From Syntrophomonas sp. UBA5432 (GTDB taxonomy: Bacteria; Bacillota; Syntrophomonadia; Syntrophomonadales; Syntrophomonadaceae), in the NCBI GenBank assembly GCA_002424365.1, contig DIRQ01000058.1:1-27439 (forward strand): 27,439 nucleotides of DNA. Direction: 5' to 3'. Each line of letters begins with the position of its first letter. The stretch's first letter is position 1. The notes beneath the pieces were generated by a model that saw only the letters and a program-made list of their open reading frames with translations, did no database searches and had not been told where the DNA came from. Of this stretch, positions 16,732-25,231 are shown in pieces. Made by a program: the position numbers and the translations under genes.

Positions 16732-17679
16732 ATGAATAAAGACTCTCGGATTTTTGTTGCCGGACATCAGGGATTGGTAGGTTCAGCTATTAGGCGCTGT
16801 TTAGAGGGTGGAGATTATTCAAATATTATTGTGAAATCATTTGACGAATTGGATTTGCGACAACAGGCTGATGTAGATGCATTTTTTAAAAAGGAAAAAC
16901 CTGAATATGTTTTTTTAGCAGCTGCTAAGGTTGGTGGTATTCAGGCGAATAATACATATCCTGCGGAGTTCATCTATGATAATTTGATGATTGAGACTAA
17001 CGTTATTCATGCTGCTTATCAGCACGGGGTAAAAAAACTATTATTTCTAGGTAGTTCTTGTATCTATCCTAAATATGCTGAACAACCGTTAAGGGAGGCG
17101 TACCTGTTAACGGGAGCTTTGGAACCTACCAATGAGGCTTATGCTATTGCTAAAATTGCCGGGTTAAAGATGTGTGAATTCTATAATCGCCAGTACGGTA
17201 CGGATTATATATCAGTTATGCCTACTAACCTCTATGGGCCAAATGATAATTTCGACCTAGAGACTTCACATGTATTGCCTGCACTGATTCGTAAATTCCA
17301 TGAAGCTAAGGTGAATAATGCTCCTTGCGTGGAGATATGGGGAACGGGTACTCCACGGCGTGAATTCCTTTATGTTGATGACCTGGCCGATGCCTGTGTA
17401 TATCTGATGGAGCGACATTCCTTTCATGAGATCGGAACTTTTGTGAATATTGGGTGGGGAGAAGATATTAGTATTTCTGAATTAGCTAATTTAGTTAAAG
17501 AAATCGTAGGTTATGAAGGTGAATTGGTGTTTAATCCAGAAAAACCGGATGGGACTCCCCAGAAACTACTGGATGTAAGTCGATTACACGGTTTGGGGTG
17601 GAAAGCTACTACAGGCCTTAGAGATGGGATTAGGAAGAGTTATGAGTGGTACAAAAGTAATTATGGAGTTGACCGATAG
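16732..17679 (+). CDS. fcl: GDP-L-fucose synthase
   Basis: This 315-residue epimerase/reductase turns GDP-4-keto-6-deoxymannose into GDP-L-fucose with NADPH. Visible: the cofactor loop FVAGHQGLVGSAIRR, AAAKVGGIQANN, the catalytic LGSSCIYPKYAEQP block, AYAIAKIAGLKMCE with the Tyr-Lys pair, TNLYGPNDNFDLETSHVLPA and GTGTPRREFLYVDDLADAC. All are hallmarks of Fcl/WcaG. I chose ATG 16732, which follows CGAGGTG by a normal distance; the in-frame GTG at 16723 lies inside that ribosome site. It forms a clear two-gene unit with gmd, and only two bases separate it from the next glycosyltransferase. Confidence 0.96.
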   Translation: MNKDSRIFVAGHQGLVGSAIRRCLEGGDYSNIIVKSFDELDLRQQADVDAFFKKEKPEYVFLAAAKVGGIQANNTYPAEFIYDNLMIETNVIHAAYQHGVKKLLFLGSSCIYPKYAEQPLREAYLLTGALEPTNEAYAIAKIAGLKMCEFYNRQYGTDYISVMPTNLYGPNDNFDLETSHVLPALIRKFHEAKVNNAPCVEIWGTGTPRREFLYVDDLADACVYLMERHSFHEIGTFVNIGWGEDISISELANLVKEIVGYEGELVFNPEKPDGTPQKLLDVSRLHGLGWKATTGLRDGIRKSYEWYKSNYGVDR

Positions 17680-17681
17680 CT

Positions 17682-18929
17682 ATGGCTCGGGTAGTAATGA
17701 TAACACCTTACTTTTGGCCGGATATTACTGCAAACGTTCCGTTAATGATTTCGCTATGTGAGGATTTAGTTGGGTATGGTTATGAGATTACTGTATTAAC
17801 TTCTTTCCCTGGCAAAGGTATAGATAAACATTTGCGGGACGACTTTTGTAAAAGTAGGCAGACTCCAGAGTATTATTGTGGTGCTCGTATTTTGCGTTTT
17901 CCTAACCCTTTTATTGGCCGACTGGGTACCGCTGCAAAATTCTTAGAATACTTGGTATATACCTTTTGGATATTTTTCACCGTCCTTGTTATGACTCGAC
18001 GTACTGATGTCTTTTATGTATATTCTAATCCGCCACTAATTGGTTGGCCAGTATACCTGGCTACTCGTTTGGGGGACAGTAAGATTATTTACAATCTCCA
18101 GGATCTATTTCCTGATTCTGCGGTTGATAATGGCCAGATAAGCAATCAGAGTGTATTAGGGATTCTAAGAAGAATAGAACGAAGAACTTATAATTGTGCA
18201 TCTATAGTAACGGTGATCAGTAAAGCTTTTGAAACACATGTTAGGGCTGTGGCCCCTCAATCGAGAGTAGTATTGTTACCCAATTGGATTGATATACAAA
18301 AAATAAAATCAATTTTGCCTGATGATAATGAACTTTTAAAATCAATTGGTTTAGCTGATTCATTTAATGTTGTCTATGCAGGAAATCTAGGCTTTGCACA
18401 AAATGTGGATATTATTATCAAGACCGCAAAGTTACTTAGAGATGAAAAGTTAATTCAGTTTATAGTTGTCGGGGAAGGTCAACAAAAGCAGTATTTAAAG
18501 GATATGATTAAAAAATATGAATTGGATAATATACATCTGTTTCCCTTTCAACCGGAGGAACTAGTAGCCCAGGTATATAGTGCAGGTGGAGTTGGTCTGG
18601 TTACGATGAAACCTGGAACGGGACATAGTTCAGTGCCGAGTAAAACATGGGCTATTATGGCATGTGAACGCCCGGTAATTGCTTGTATTGATAAGGAATC
18701 TGACTTGGCTACTGTTATCAATGAATCTCAAAGCGGGATCGTTATTAGTTCAAATAGTCCAGTTGAGCTCGCGGAAGCGATTAAAAGAATTTATAAAGAC
18801 TCAGATTGGGGCAAAGAGTTAGGGGAAAATGGACGGGTATACGTAGAAGAGAATATTTCCCGCCAAGCTATAACCAGGAAATACTGTGAGCTAATTAAAG
18901 ATTTAATATCAAATAAACTTAAAAAATAA
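17682..18929 (+). CDS. GT4 glycosyltransferase, WbuB-like
   Basis: This 415-residue GT-B glycosyltransferase resembles WbuB of enterobacterial O-antigen clusters, annotated as an L-fucosamine transferase. The N-terminus reads VVMITPYFWPDITANVPLM and VLTSFPGKGID; then come YVYSNPPLIGWPVYL, YNLQDLFPDSAVDNG and VVLLPNWIDI. The donor domain has NVVYAGNLGFAQNVDIIIK, FIVVGEGQQKQYLKD and LFPFQPEELVAQVYSAGGVG, and ends TMKPGTGHSSVPSKTWAIMA, typical for this branch. ATG 17682 is only two bases after the fcl stop, so translation is coupled. Because of that link and its WbuB likeness, transfer of L-fucose or an amino-deoxy sugar is plausible, but the donor is inferred. Confidence 0.87.
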   Translation: MARVVMITPYFWPDITANVPLMISLCEDLVGYGYEITVLTSFPGKGIDKHLRDDFCKSRQTPEYYCGARILRFPNPFIGRLGTAAKFLEYLVYTFWIFFTVLVMTRRTDVFYVYSNPPLIGWPVYLATRLGDSKIIYNLQDLFPDSAVDNGQISNQSVLGILRRIERRTYNCASIVTVISKAFETHVRAVAPQSRVVLLPNWIDIQKIKSILPDDNELLKSIGLADSFNVVYAGNLGFAQNVDIIIKTAKLLRDEKLIQFIVVGEGQQKQYLKDMIKKYELDNIHLFPFQPEELVAQVYSAGGVGLVTMKPGTGHSSVPSKTWAIMACERPVIACIDKESDLATVINESQSGIVISSNSPVELAEAIKRIYKDSDWGKELGENGRVYVEENISRQAITRKYCELIKDLISNKLKK

Positions 18930-18974
18930 CTATCAATTACCTAAATAAAAAAATCGCGAATTTGAGGTTTACAT

Positions 18975-19943
18975 ATGGTAAAGAAAATTCTTGTTACTGG
19001 AGCTAGCGGTATGGTAGGTCGGGCTCTGGTATCGAGACTACTTTCAGAAGGATATTCAGTGGTTGCTGGTGTTTACCCGGGAACCGCTTCTGTTTTTGAT
19101 AACATTAGTTCAACATCTTTAAGTATAAAAGAGTTTAATATTAATTCATGTGAGTGGGACTTATTATTAGATGGAGTAACGGATGTTATTCACCTGGCAG
19201 CGATGGTTCACGTCCATAAAAGAAGCGAACAGGACTGGGATGAATTTTATCAGACCAACGTGTTAGCTACCGAAGAACTGTGCCGGGCTCTGCTTATAAA
19301 CAATGTAAAGCGGTTTATGTTCTTAAGCACGGTTGGTATTTACGGTGATTATCCGGTCACAAACGAAAATGGAGAATTAAAAGTAAATCCTGTCAATATG
19401 TATTCGAAGTCCAAGTTGTTAGCGGAAGAAGCTGTAAGAAGGACTTTAGATGATAAGGTACCGTGGGTTATCTTAAGGCCGGTTATGATTTACGGGCCGG
19501 GTGACCGGGGTAATATGGGGCGCATGATAAATGCAATAAAAGCTAATAAATTCTTAATTCCTGGGTCGGGAAAGAATAAAAAGAATGCTATTTTTGTGGA
19601 AGACCTGGTAGAAATAATTTATAAACTTTTGGAGTGTAATGATTATTCTAATCAAGGTTTTATTGTATCGAATCAAAATGTGCTCACAGTAGATGAAATG
19701 TGCGCTGGTATTTGTCAAAAGCTTGGGAAAAAGAATAAAGTGCCGCATGTTCCCGAAGTTATGCTTAAGTGGGCAGGTAGAGTTGCAGATCTTTTTCCCT
19801 GGGTACCATTTAGTTCTGATACAATAAAAAAGCTAACTGTTGATTCTGATTTTTCAGCATTTTCTACTATACAGTCTTTATTAGGTATTGAGAAAGAGAC
19901 CAGCTTTACTGAAGCATTAGAGAAAATAGGAATCAATAGTTGA
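18975..19943 (+). CDS. NAD-dependent epimerase/reductase, WbpV-like
   Basis: This 322-residue extended SDR protein resembles the reductases such as WbpV found beside WbpL-type transferases, which reduce the UDP-4-keto-6-deoxy intermediate to UDP-QuiNAc or a relative. The cofactor loop is LVTGASGMVGRALVSRLL, followed by VIHLAAMVHVHKRSEQDWDE. The catalytic residues lie in FLSTVGIYGDYP and NMYSKSKLLAEE (Tyr-x3-Lys). LRPVMIYGPGDRGNMGRMI and FLIPGSGKNKKNAIFVEDLV are typical of this subgroup. A plain UDP-sugar 4-epimerase is the alternative, but neighbourhood and the HVHKRSE block favour the reductase. It would use the product of the dehydratase at 695, almost 18 kb upstream. Confidence 0.82.
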   Translation: MVKKILVTGASGMVGRALVSRLLSEGYSVVAGVYPGTASVFDNISSTSLSIKEFNINSCEWDLLLDGVTDVIHLAAMVHVHKRSEQDWDEFYQTNVLATEELCRALLINNVKRFMFLSTVGIYGDYPVTNENGELKVNPVNMYSKSKLLAEEAVRRTLDDKVPWVILRPVMIYGPGDRGNMGRMINAIKANKFLIPGSGKNKKNAIFVEDLVEIIYKLLECNDYSNQGFIVSNQNVLTVDEMCAGICQKLGKKNKVPHVPEVMLKWAGRVADLFPWVPFSSDTIKKLTVDSDFSAFSTIQSLLGIEKETSFTEALEKIGINS

Positions 19944-19992
19944 AATGGGACTCAAAAGGTATAGTTTGCGTAGGGAATAGGGGGCAGATGAT

Positions 19993-21117
19993 TTGACCAG
20001 AGTTATATTGGGCTTGATTTTGGTTGTACTGTCTTCATATTCTCTTACGGCTCTGGTTCGTTTCTATGCGTTAAAAAAAAATATACTGGACATTCCCAAT
20101 GAACGTAGCTCTCATTCGGTAGTTACTCCCCGGGGGGGAGGACTGGCGGTAGCAGCTACTTTTATTTTTGCACTGTTATTTATGGCTATTTTTGAGATAG
20201 TCTCTTTAAATGTAGCTGTAGCATTGGTGGGTGGCGGTCTTATGATTGCCGCCATTGGCTGGATAGATGATAAGAATAGTGTTAGCCCTCGCTTAAGGTT
20301 AGTAGTGCACTTCCTGGCGGCTATCTGGGCTTTGTACTGGTTGGGTGGGTTTACCCGGATGGATATAGGGTTTACTACAGTTCATCTGGGCTGGGCTGGA
20401 AGTGTACTTGCTGCGGTTGGTATTGTCTGGATGATTAATCTGTATAATTTTATGGATGGAATAGATGGTATAGCCGGGACTGAGGCCATAAGTGTGGCTA
20501 TCTGTGCTGGTTTTTTGCTTTTCTGGTCTGGTTCGCAGGGGTTAGCCGGGGTTTGTATAATTCTGGCTTTGGCGGTTGGTGGCTTTCTGGTCTGGAACTG
20601 GCCTCCGGCCCGGATATTTATGGGTGATGTGGGGAGCGGGTTTTTGGGTTATGTTTTTGCTGTGCTGGCTATTATTTCAGATAAGAGCTCTTCGGTTCCC
20701 GTTATTATATGGCTGATGCTTTTAGGGGTTTTTATTGCAGATGCAACGATTACTCTTTTTAGAAGGATGGCTCGGGGTGAGAAACTATCCCAGCCGCACA
20801 GGACTCATGTATATCAATTAGCAGTCCAGGCCGGATATTCGCATAAACAGGTGACTCTGGTGGTTTTGTTTATTAATATTATGCTGGGTATGGCAGCCGT
20901 AGGTGCTATTCAATACCGTGGATATTTGTTATGGATTGTTTTGGCAGCTTTCATTTTACTAACCATGGTGCATTTTCTGCTGGCACATAGGTTTAGCTCT
21001 AAACTAACTGCTGATTATGAAGCGGGAAGGCCGGTGCTTGATAATCCGGATGTTGTTGCTGGCCAAAAGGAAGCGGCTGCTGTATATGAGACCGAGGGTT
21101 CAGGAGATAGTTATTAA
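19993..21117 (+). CDS. Undecaprenyl-phosphate sugar-1-phosphate transferase (WbpL/WecA/MraY family)
   Basis: This 374-residue membrane enzyme has about eleven segments. It starts polysaccharide assembly by moving a sugar-1-phosphate from a UDP-sugar to undecaprenyl phosphate. Motifs are clear: HSVVTPRGGGLAV, AIGWIDDKNSVSPRLRL with the Mg-binding Asp pair, NLYNFMDGIDGIAGTEA, IFMGDVGSGFLGY and the cytosolic substrate loop SQPHRTHVYQ. The PRGGG and DGIDG forms and the context with a WbpV-like gene point to the WbpL branch, whose substrate is often UDP-QuiNAc or UDP-FucNAc. TTG 19993 follows GGGGGCAG. The hydrophilic C-terminal tail, DYEAGRPVLDNPDVVAGQKE, is repeated in a separate short ORF at 26996-27268. 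Confidence 0.93.
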   Translation: MTRVILGLILVVLSSYSLTALVRFYALKKNILDIPNERSSHSVVTPRGGGLAVAATFIFALLFMAIFEIVSLNVAVALVGGGLMIAAIGWIDDKNSVSPRLRLVVHFLAAIWALYWLGGFTRMDIGFTTVHLGWAGSVLAAVGIVWMINLYNFMDGIDGIAGTEAISVAICAGFLLFWSGSQGLAGVCIILALAVGGFLVWNWPPARIFMGDVGSGFLGYVFAVLAIISDKSSSVPVIIWLMLLGVFIADATITLFRRMARGEKLSQPHRTHVYQLAVQAGYSHKQVTLVVLFINIMLGMAAVGAIQYRGYLLWIVLAAFILLTMVHFLLAHRFSSKLTADYEAGRPVLDNPDVVAGQKEAAAVYETEGSGDSY

Positions 21118-21144
21118 GATCAAATAGCAGGCGGGAGTGTTGGT

Positions 21145-21780
21145 GTGAAGGTTAAAAGGCAAAGGGCTTTATTCATAGGCATAATATTACTGGCTCTGCT
21201 GGCAGTATTTTTCCGCTATGCGGGATTTGGAATAGTAACCAGCGATGCTCCGGAAAAAGCAGATTTGATTATCGTACTCATGGGAAGCGGCCCGGATCGG
21301 ATATTAGGGGCAGTGGATCTTTATGAGCAGGGCTATGCTCCGTATATTGTAATGGTGGAGAACTGGCAACCGGGTTATGAGCTGCTGGAGTCCCGTGGAG
21401 TAAGTTTACCCCGGGATGCGGAACTGGCGGCTATGATCGGAGTTCAGCTGGAGGTGGCGGAGGAAGCATTTGTCATTTTACCAGGGGATGCTCGCAGTAC
21501 CCAGGATGAAGCTCTTATAGTGACCCAATATCTTAAAGAACAGCAACTGAAGGCAGATAAGGTATTGTTAGTAAGCTCGAAGTTTCATTCTAAGCGTTCG
21601 GCAAAAATATTTCGCTGGGCATTAGCGGATTTGGGCCGGGATGTGAAGGTGTTTTCCTGCCCTACTCCCTATGATGATTTTAATGCTACTGCCTGGTGGA
21701 GCTCGCGGGAGGATGCCAAGCGGGTGGTAATGGAATATGCGAAGCTGGTAAACTTTTATTTGTTGGACAGGTGGAGATGA
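21145..21780 (+). CDS. YdcF/SanA/ElyC-like DUF218 membrane-anchored protein
   Basis: This 211-residue protein has one N-terminal membrane helix (about residues 7-26) followed by a DUF218 domain. Seen: KADLIIVLMGSGPDRILGAV, GYAPYIVMVENW, FVILPGDARSTQDEALIV and VLLVSSKFHSKRSAKIFRWA, the usual YdcF landmarks including the late Ser/His/Arg block. Relatives are implicated in envelope polymer metabolism and tolerance of envelope stress, but the reaction is not settled. GTG 21145 follows GGGAGTG. It is 27 bases downstream of the initiating transferase and closes the locus, so a role linked to undecaprenyl-linked intermediates is a reasonable inference. Confidence 0.83.
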   Translation: MKVKRQRALFIGIILLALLAVFFRYAGFGIVTSDAPEKADLIIVLMGSGPDRILGAVDLYEQGYAPYIVMVENWQPGYELLESRGVSLPRDAELAAMIGVQLEVAEEAFVILPGDARSTQDEALIVTQYLKEQQLKADKVLLVSSKFHSKRSAKIFRWALADLGRDVKVFSCPTPYDDFNATAWWSSREDAKRVVMEYAKLVNFYLLDRWR

Positions 21781-21948
21781 ATGGGACCTGTAGGCTGAAC
21801 CTATAGTAAATATACTCCAAAATAAAGGGTATACAGGTAATTTGTAGAAATACACTGAAATGGATAATGGTTGGAAGAGAGGGTAACATAGAACATTTAA
21901 CGCAATTTCTATTGCTGGTAAATAAAGGTTATGATATTATAATAATGG

Positions 21949-21962
21949 CGAACATATGTTTT
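21949..21962. promoter_or_regulatory. LexA (SOS) box with adjacent -10 element
   Basis: CGAACATATGTTTT matches the Firmicute LexA consensus CGAAC-N4-GTTYG at all but the last base. A TATAAT lies just upstream at 21938-21943, so the box would overlap the start of transcription, a typical repressor position. Downstream are a 13-codon ORF (TTG 21985, after GAGGTGG) and the HD gene. The remainder of the 282-base gap (21781-22062) shows nothing else convincing. Confidence 0.6.
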
Positions 21963-22062
21963 GCGAAGAGGTGGTAGTATTATATTGTATACGACCAAAA
22001 TAGTGAGGGGAGCTGATAACATTTAACCTGTAATTAAGCATAGCGTATTTGGGGGGATAATA

Positions 22063-23535
22063 ATGACCCGCTATTTTAGAGACCCAGTACATGGTTTGAT
22101 TCCCGTAGATGAGAGGGAGGTACGAATTATTCAGTCATCAGCCTTTCAGCGGTTGAGGGATATTAGGCAACTGAGTAATACATATTAGGTATATCATGGT
22201 GCAGAGCATACCCGGTTTGGTCACAGTATAGGGGTGATGCATCTAATTTCTAGAGCTATTGATAGTCTGAGTCAAAATGAACCTTTATCTAGCTTTAAAA
22301 AAAGTCATTTAGCAGATTATAACCATTTAGTCCAGACGGCACGACTTGCCGCATTACTTCATGATATTGGTCATGGTCCTTTTTCACATGTGGGGGAGAA
22401 AAAGGAATTTGGCTTGTTTCCAGAATTAATTGATATAGATGGAACCGCTAAGACCGGGCATGAGGTTTATTCTCATTTGATAATAAATAATATTCTTGGG
22501 CGAGATATTGAAAAACAATTCACCGACATTAAAGTAGCGGATATACTAAATCTATTACTAGGAAATCCCCAAAATGCCCACCAACATTTTATTTGTGATC
22601 TTCTTGATGGCCAGCTGGATGTTGATAAGATGGATTATTTATTAAGAGATTCCCATTATTGTGGAGTTAAATATGGTTATTATGATCTGGATCGAATAAT
22701 GGACGTGATATGCATATGCCCCAGTGATTACGACGAATGGCAGCTGGGAGTTGAATCGGATGGCGTACATGCGGTGGAGGAATTAATCTTTGCACGTTAC
22801 TGGATGTTTCTTCAGGTTTATTTTCATAAAACACGCCGAATTTATGACTTTTATCTAAGTCATTTCCTAAAATGGAATTGTACCCAATATCCTGAAGATT
22901 TGGAGAGGTATCTTTCTTGTTCAGATTCCCAAATACTACATGAAATAAGACAACACCATGAAAAAAACAAATGGGCTAAACATATGTTTAATCGCAATCA
23001 TATGAAAGAAGTTTATGTTTCAGGCGTTCATCAAGAAGACGATGAAGAATTAGATCGATTAGCCCGCTTAATCGACGCAGTTAAAAAAGAATATAGTCAG
23101 AAAATTGACCAGCATTTGTGTTATATAGATCAAGCAGATACATCGTCGGCGAAATCTTTAATAGAAATTCGTAGTTTTAAAAATGAGGTTGATTGTGAAG
23201 ATGAAGATAGTCTGAGTACTATGCATGAAGAATCTTTTAAACATAAACTCCCTGCGATACCTGTAAGAGATAGGCATACCGGGCAAATTGTGCCTATTCA
23301 AGACTATTCGTTACCTATAAGAAAATTATCTGATAAAAAGATTAACGTATTTCGGATTTATGCTGATGAGCCCATAGTTCATGGTGTCAAAGAATATATA
23401 GATAAAAAACAAAAAGAGATTGTATTAGAGATCGAAAATGAACAGGAGCTTGAAAAGAATCTGGAAGTAATGAAAAATAAGCATGAAGAAAATAAAAGAA
23501 ATCGAAAGGAACGATTAGAGCGCTATAGAAAGTAG
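22063..23535 (+). pseudogene. HD-domain phosphohydrolase (YwfO/dGTPase-like) with an in-frame amber codon
   Basis: ATG 22063 follows GGGGGGATAATA, and the frame encodes MTRYFRDPVHGLIPVDE, the standard start of bacterial SAMHD1-like HD proteins. TAG at 22186-22188 interrupts it after 41 codons, exactly where relatives read LxYLVYPGAEHTRF; here it reads NTY-stop-VYHGAEHTRFGHS. The same frame then continues without break to 23535. Metal ligands are present: His in GAEHTRFGHS, HD in LLHDIGHGPFSH and Asp in DVDKMDYLLRDS. Residues after about 390 are charged and probably coiled (ends KNRKERLERYRK-like). A single base change from Leu TTG would explain the stop. Family members hydrolyse nucleoside triphosphates. 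Restart at ATG 22234 would lack the first metal His. Readthrough cannot be excluded, but loss of function is likelier. The YwgA-like gene follows 18 bases later. Confidence 0.82.
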
Positions 23536-23553
23536 AGAATGGGAGGGAATATT

Positions 23554-24072
23554 ATGGATATTAAGCTGTTTGCGGCGTTTTGGACAGACATTATGGATGA
23601 GATACCGGGAAAAAAAGCATTTCAAAAATTAGTTTATTTTGGTCAGGTGCTTGGAATACCTTTTAAACAACCTTATAGAATGCATTATTTCGGACCCTAT
23701 AGCGATTCTGTAGCTAGAGAGCTCAGTCGAGCGTTAGAACAGAAAATAGTTATTCAGGAACAAGGTTATAAATTTGGTACGGGGGAAACAGCTAAAACAT
23801 ACCTTGAGGATTGCTATGATGACGTTCATTCTAATATTGATAATCTGACAACCTTGATAGAATATTTTGGAGATATGGGTCCAATGGATTTGGAACTATA
23901 TGCAACAACTCATTATGTTGATAATAATCAGAAGCGTTTATACGGCAATTATGATAAACAAAGCATTATTGATAAAATAAAGGAGATCAAGGGAACCAAA
24001 TTTACAATAGAAGATATAGAAACAGCCTATAATCAACTGGATGAGTGGGACCTATTGACACAACACGATTAA
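23554..24072 (+). CDS. YwgA-like protein
   Basis: This 172-residue soluble protein resembles B. subtilis YwgA and the related Panacea/DUF4065-like fold. The key block is KKAFQKLVYFGQVLGIPF followed by YRMHYFGPYSDSVARELSRA. In YwgA this block reads as a K-LQK-VY and F-FYGPYS pattern. The C-terminal half is helical with an ELYATTHYV stretch. I chose ATG 23554, preceded by GGGAGGG, over the upstream in-frame start at 23539 that includes the ribosome site. In B. subtilis ywgA lies beside the HD-domain gene ywfO, so the HD-YwgA pair is conserved and suggests joint function. The function is unknown. Here its partner carries an amber codon. Confidence 0.72.
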   Translation: MDIKLFAAFWTDIMDEIPGKKAFQKLVYFGQVLGIPFKQPYRMHYFGPYSDSVARELSRALEQKIVIQEQGYKFGTGETAKTYLEDCYDDVHSNIDNLTTLIEYFGDMGPMDLELYATTHYVDNNQKRLYGNYDKQSIIDKIKEIKGTKFTIEDIETAYNQLDEWDLLTQHD

Positions 24073-24441
24073 ATAAGTCTGGGGACTATGATATGCTCCT
24101 AAGGGTATACAGATTAAATAATAAAAGCTTACTACCGTAAAGGGCATATTTATGTCTAAAATGAACCGATATAGTGTTACTACCAACCTATAATGGCTCG
24201 GTGTAGGATACCGGTCGAGATTATATATTGATAACTGGAACCCGATAGACCGGAAGAAGTCCAGTTTAAAACGTTCTTTTATTGATCGCTAGCTGTAAGT
24301 TGTATAAGGCTGGGCCTAACAGAAAGGTAGAAGGCCGAAACCGTGATGTACATTGAGAAAGACTGGGTGGATGAGGAAATGACTAGGCTAGGGAGGGTAT
24401 GATTAATACAAGTAATATAAGAAAATATGCAGGTGAATGAG
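24073..24441. other. Gene-free stretch with no recognised element
   Basis: About 370 bases without a convincing ORF, ribosome site or terminator. CCGGTC (24211-24216) and GACCGG (24248-24253) form a short inverted repeat. A late open stretch reading MYIEKDWVDEEMTRLGRV (from about 24346) ends at a stop and may be a decayed coding end. Nothing here can be assigned. Confidence 0.5.
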
Positions 24442-24903
24442 ATGTCAAGTAAAACTATTCAAGTTAGTATACCCGCTGATGCAGAAGGATATGTCTCATT
24501 TCAGTGCCCACATTGTGAGCAAAGGTTTAAGTTGGGAGCAGATGAATTTGAAGATTCAGATGCGATTAATCTGTTCTGCCCAAGTTGTGGATTAGCTCAT
24601 GAATTAGATCACTTTTACTCCAAGGAGTTTATTGATAAAGCAATGAGTATAGTAGAGCAAGAAGCAATGGAAATGATCTATAATATGTTCAAAGGCTTAG
24701 AGAGAAAAAATCGAGGGAACAAATTTGTAAAATTTAAAACTGGATCCAAACCAAAAGTTTATATAAAAGAAATGTATGAAAATATTGATGAGCTGGTAGA
24801 AGCTGAATTGAAATGCTGCAAAAAACATTTAAAAGTAACAGTGCTTGATAGACTGATAGGTGTATATTGCTCATATTGCGGGGTGAAAAATGATTTTGAA
24901 TAA
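24442..24903 (+). CDS. Double zinc-ribbon protein of unknown function
   Basis: This 153-residue protein has two Cys clusters. The N-terminal one reads CPHCEQRF and then CPSCGLAH about 23 residues on, a classic four-Cys zinc ribbon (residues 24-55). The C-terminal one reads CCKKHLKV followed by CSYCGVKN, a second likely zinc site. The middle is helical and basic (GLERKNRGNKFVKFKTGS). Such proteins often bind nucleic acid or hold protein partners; no enzyme motif is visible. ATG 24442 was chosen because AGGTG lies just upstream; the in-frame ATG at 24427 lacks a site. The next short ORF overlaps its end by 14 bases. I do not recognise the family more precisely. Confidence 0.7.
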   Translation: MSSKTIQVSIPADAEGYVSFQCPHCEQRFKLGADEFEDSDAINLFCPSCGLAHELDHFYSKEFIDKAMSIVEQEAMEMIYNMFKGLERKNRGNKFVKFKTGSKPKVYIKEMYENIDELVEAELKCCKKHLKVTVLDRLIGVYCSYCGVKNDFE

Positions 24904-25015
24904 AAGGAAACTTAAAAAGCTAGCCAGAGAATTCAGAATGTATGGATCAAGACTATTGACGACAAAGTTCGGAAATGACCGAACAAATAAGTCGAATTCA
25001 AACAGATATAAATAA
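24890..25015 (+). CDS. Small basic ORF overlapping the zinc-ribbon gene
   Basis: ATG 24890, after GGGGTG, opens a 41-codon frame: MILNKRKLKKLAREFRMYGS then LLTTKFGND and a stop at 25013-25015. It overlaps the zinc-ribbon stop by 14 bases and the next ORF by 41, in another frame. It may be the true N-terminus of that next gene, split by a frameshift. No family recognised; could be spurious. Confidence 0.35.
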   Translation: MILNKRKLKKLAREFRMYGSRLLTTKFGNDRTNKSNSNRYK

Positions 25016-25164
25016 AATTCAACCTTTAAACGAATTAAAGAGGATAAAGAATATTTCTTATAATATTAGTGATTTCCTGGAAGGTCTTAGAGACTGGAAG
25101 GCTGTTTCCTTACAATCTCTAAGGCAAACTGATTACTCTGAAATTATTGACTCTATGAAATGCA
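24975..25164 (+). pseudogene. 5' part of an unknown gene, cut by the IS
   Basis: Sixty-three codons starting MTEQISRIQTDINKIQPLNE read up to the left end of the IS at 25165; the frame then runs 13 more codons into the terminal repeat and stops. The residue pattern (ISRIQTDINKIQPLNELKRI) suggests an amphipathic helix or coiled coil. The ribosome site is weak, and the upstream small ORF may supply the real start through a frameshift. DNA right of the IS (from 26478) shows no evident continuation, so the 3' part is lost or moved. Family and function unknown. Confidence 0.5.
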
Positions 25165-25231
25165 TGGCTTATACCCGATTTGTCGGACACACAGTAGTTA
25201 GGTAAAATAACAACTGTGGAGGGATTAACAA

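Noticed and set aside
21786..21838. ACCTGTA and TACAGGT as a terminator after the YdcF-like gene
   Set aside because: Only 7 bp of stem with a 39-base loop and no T-run.
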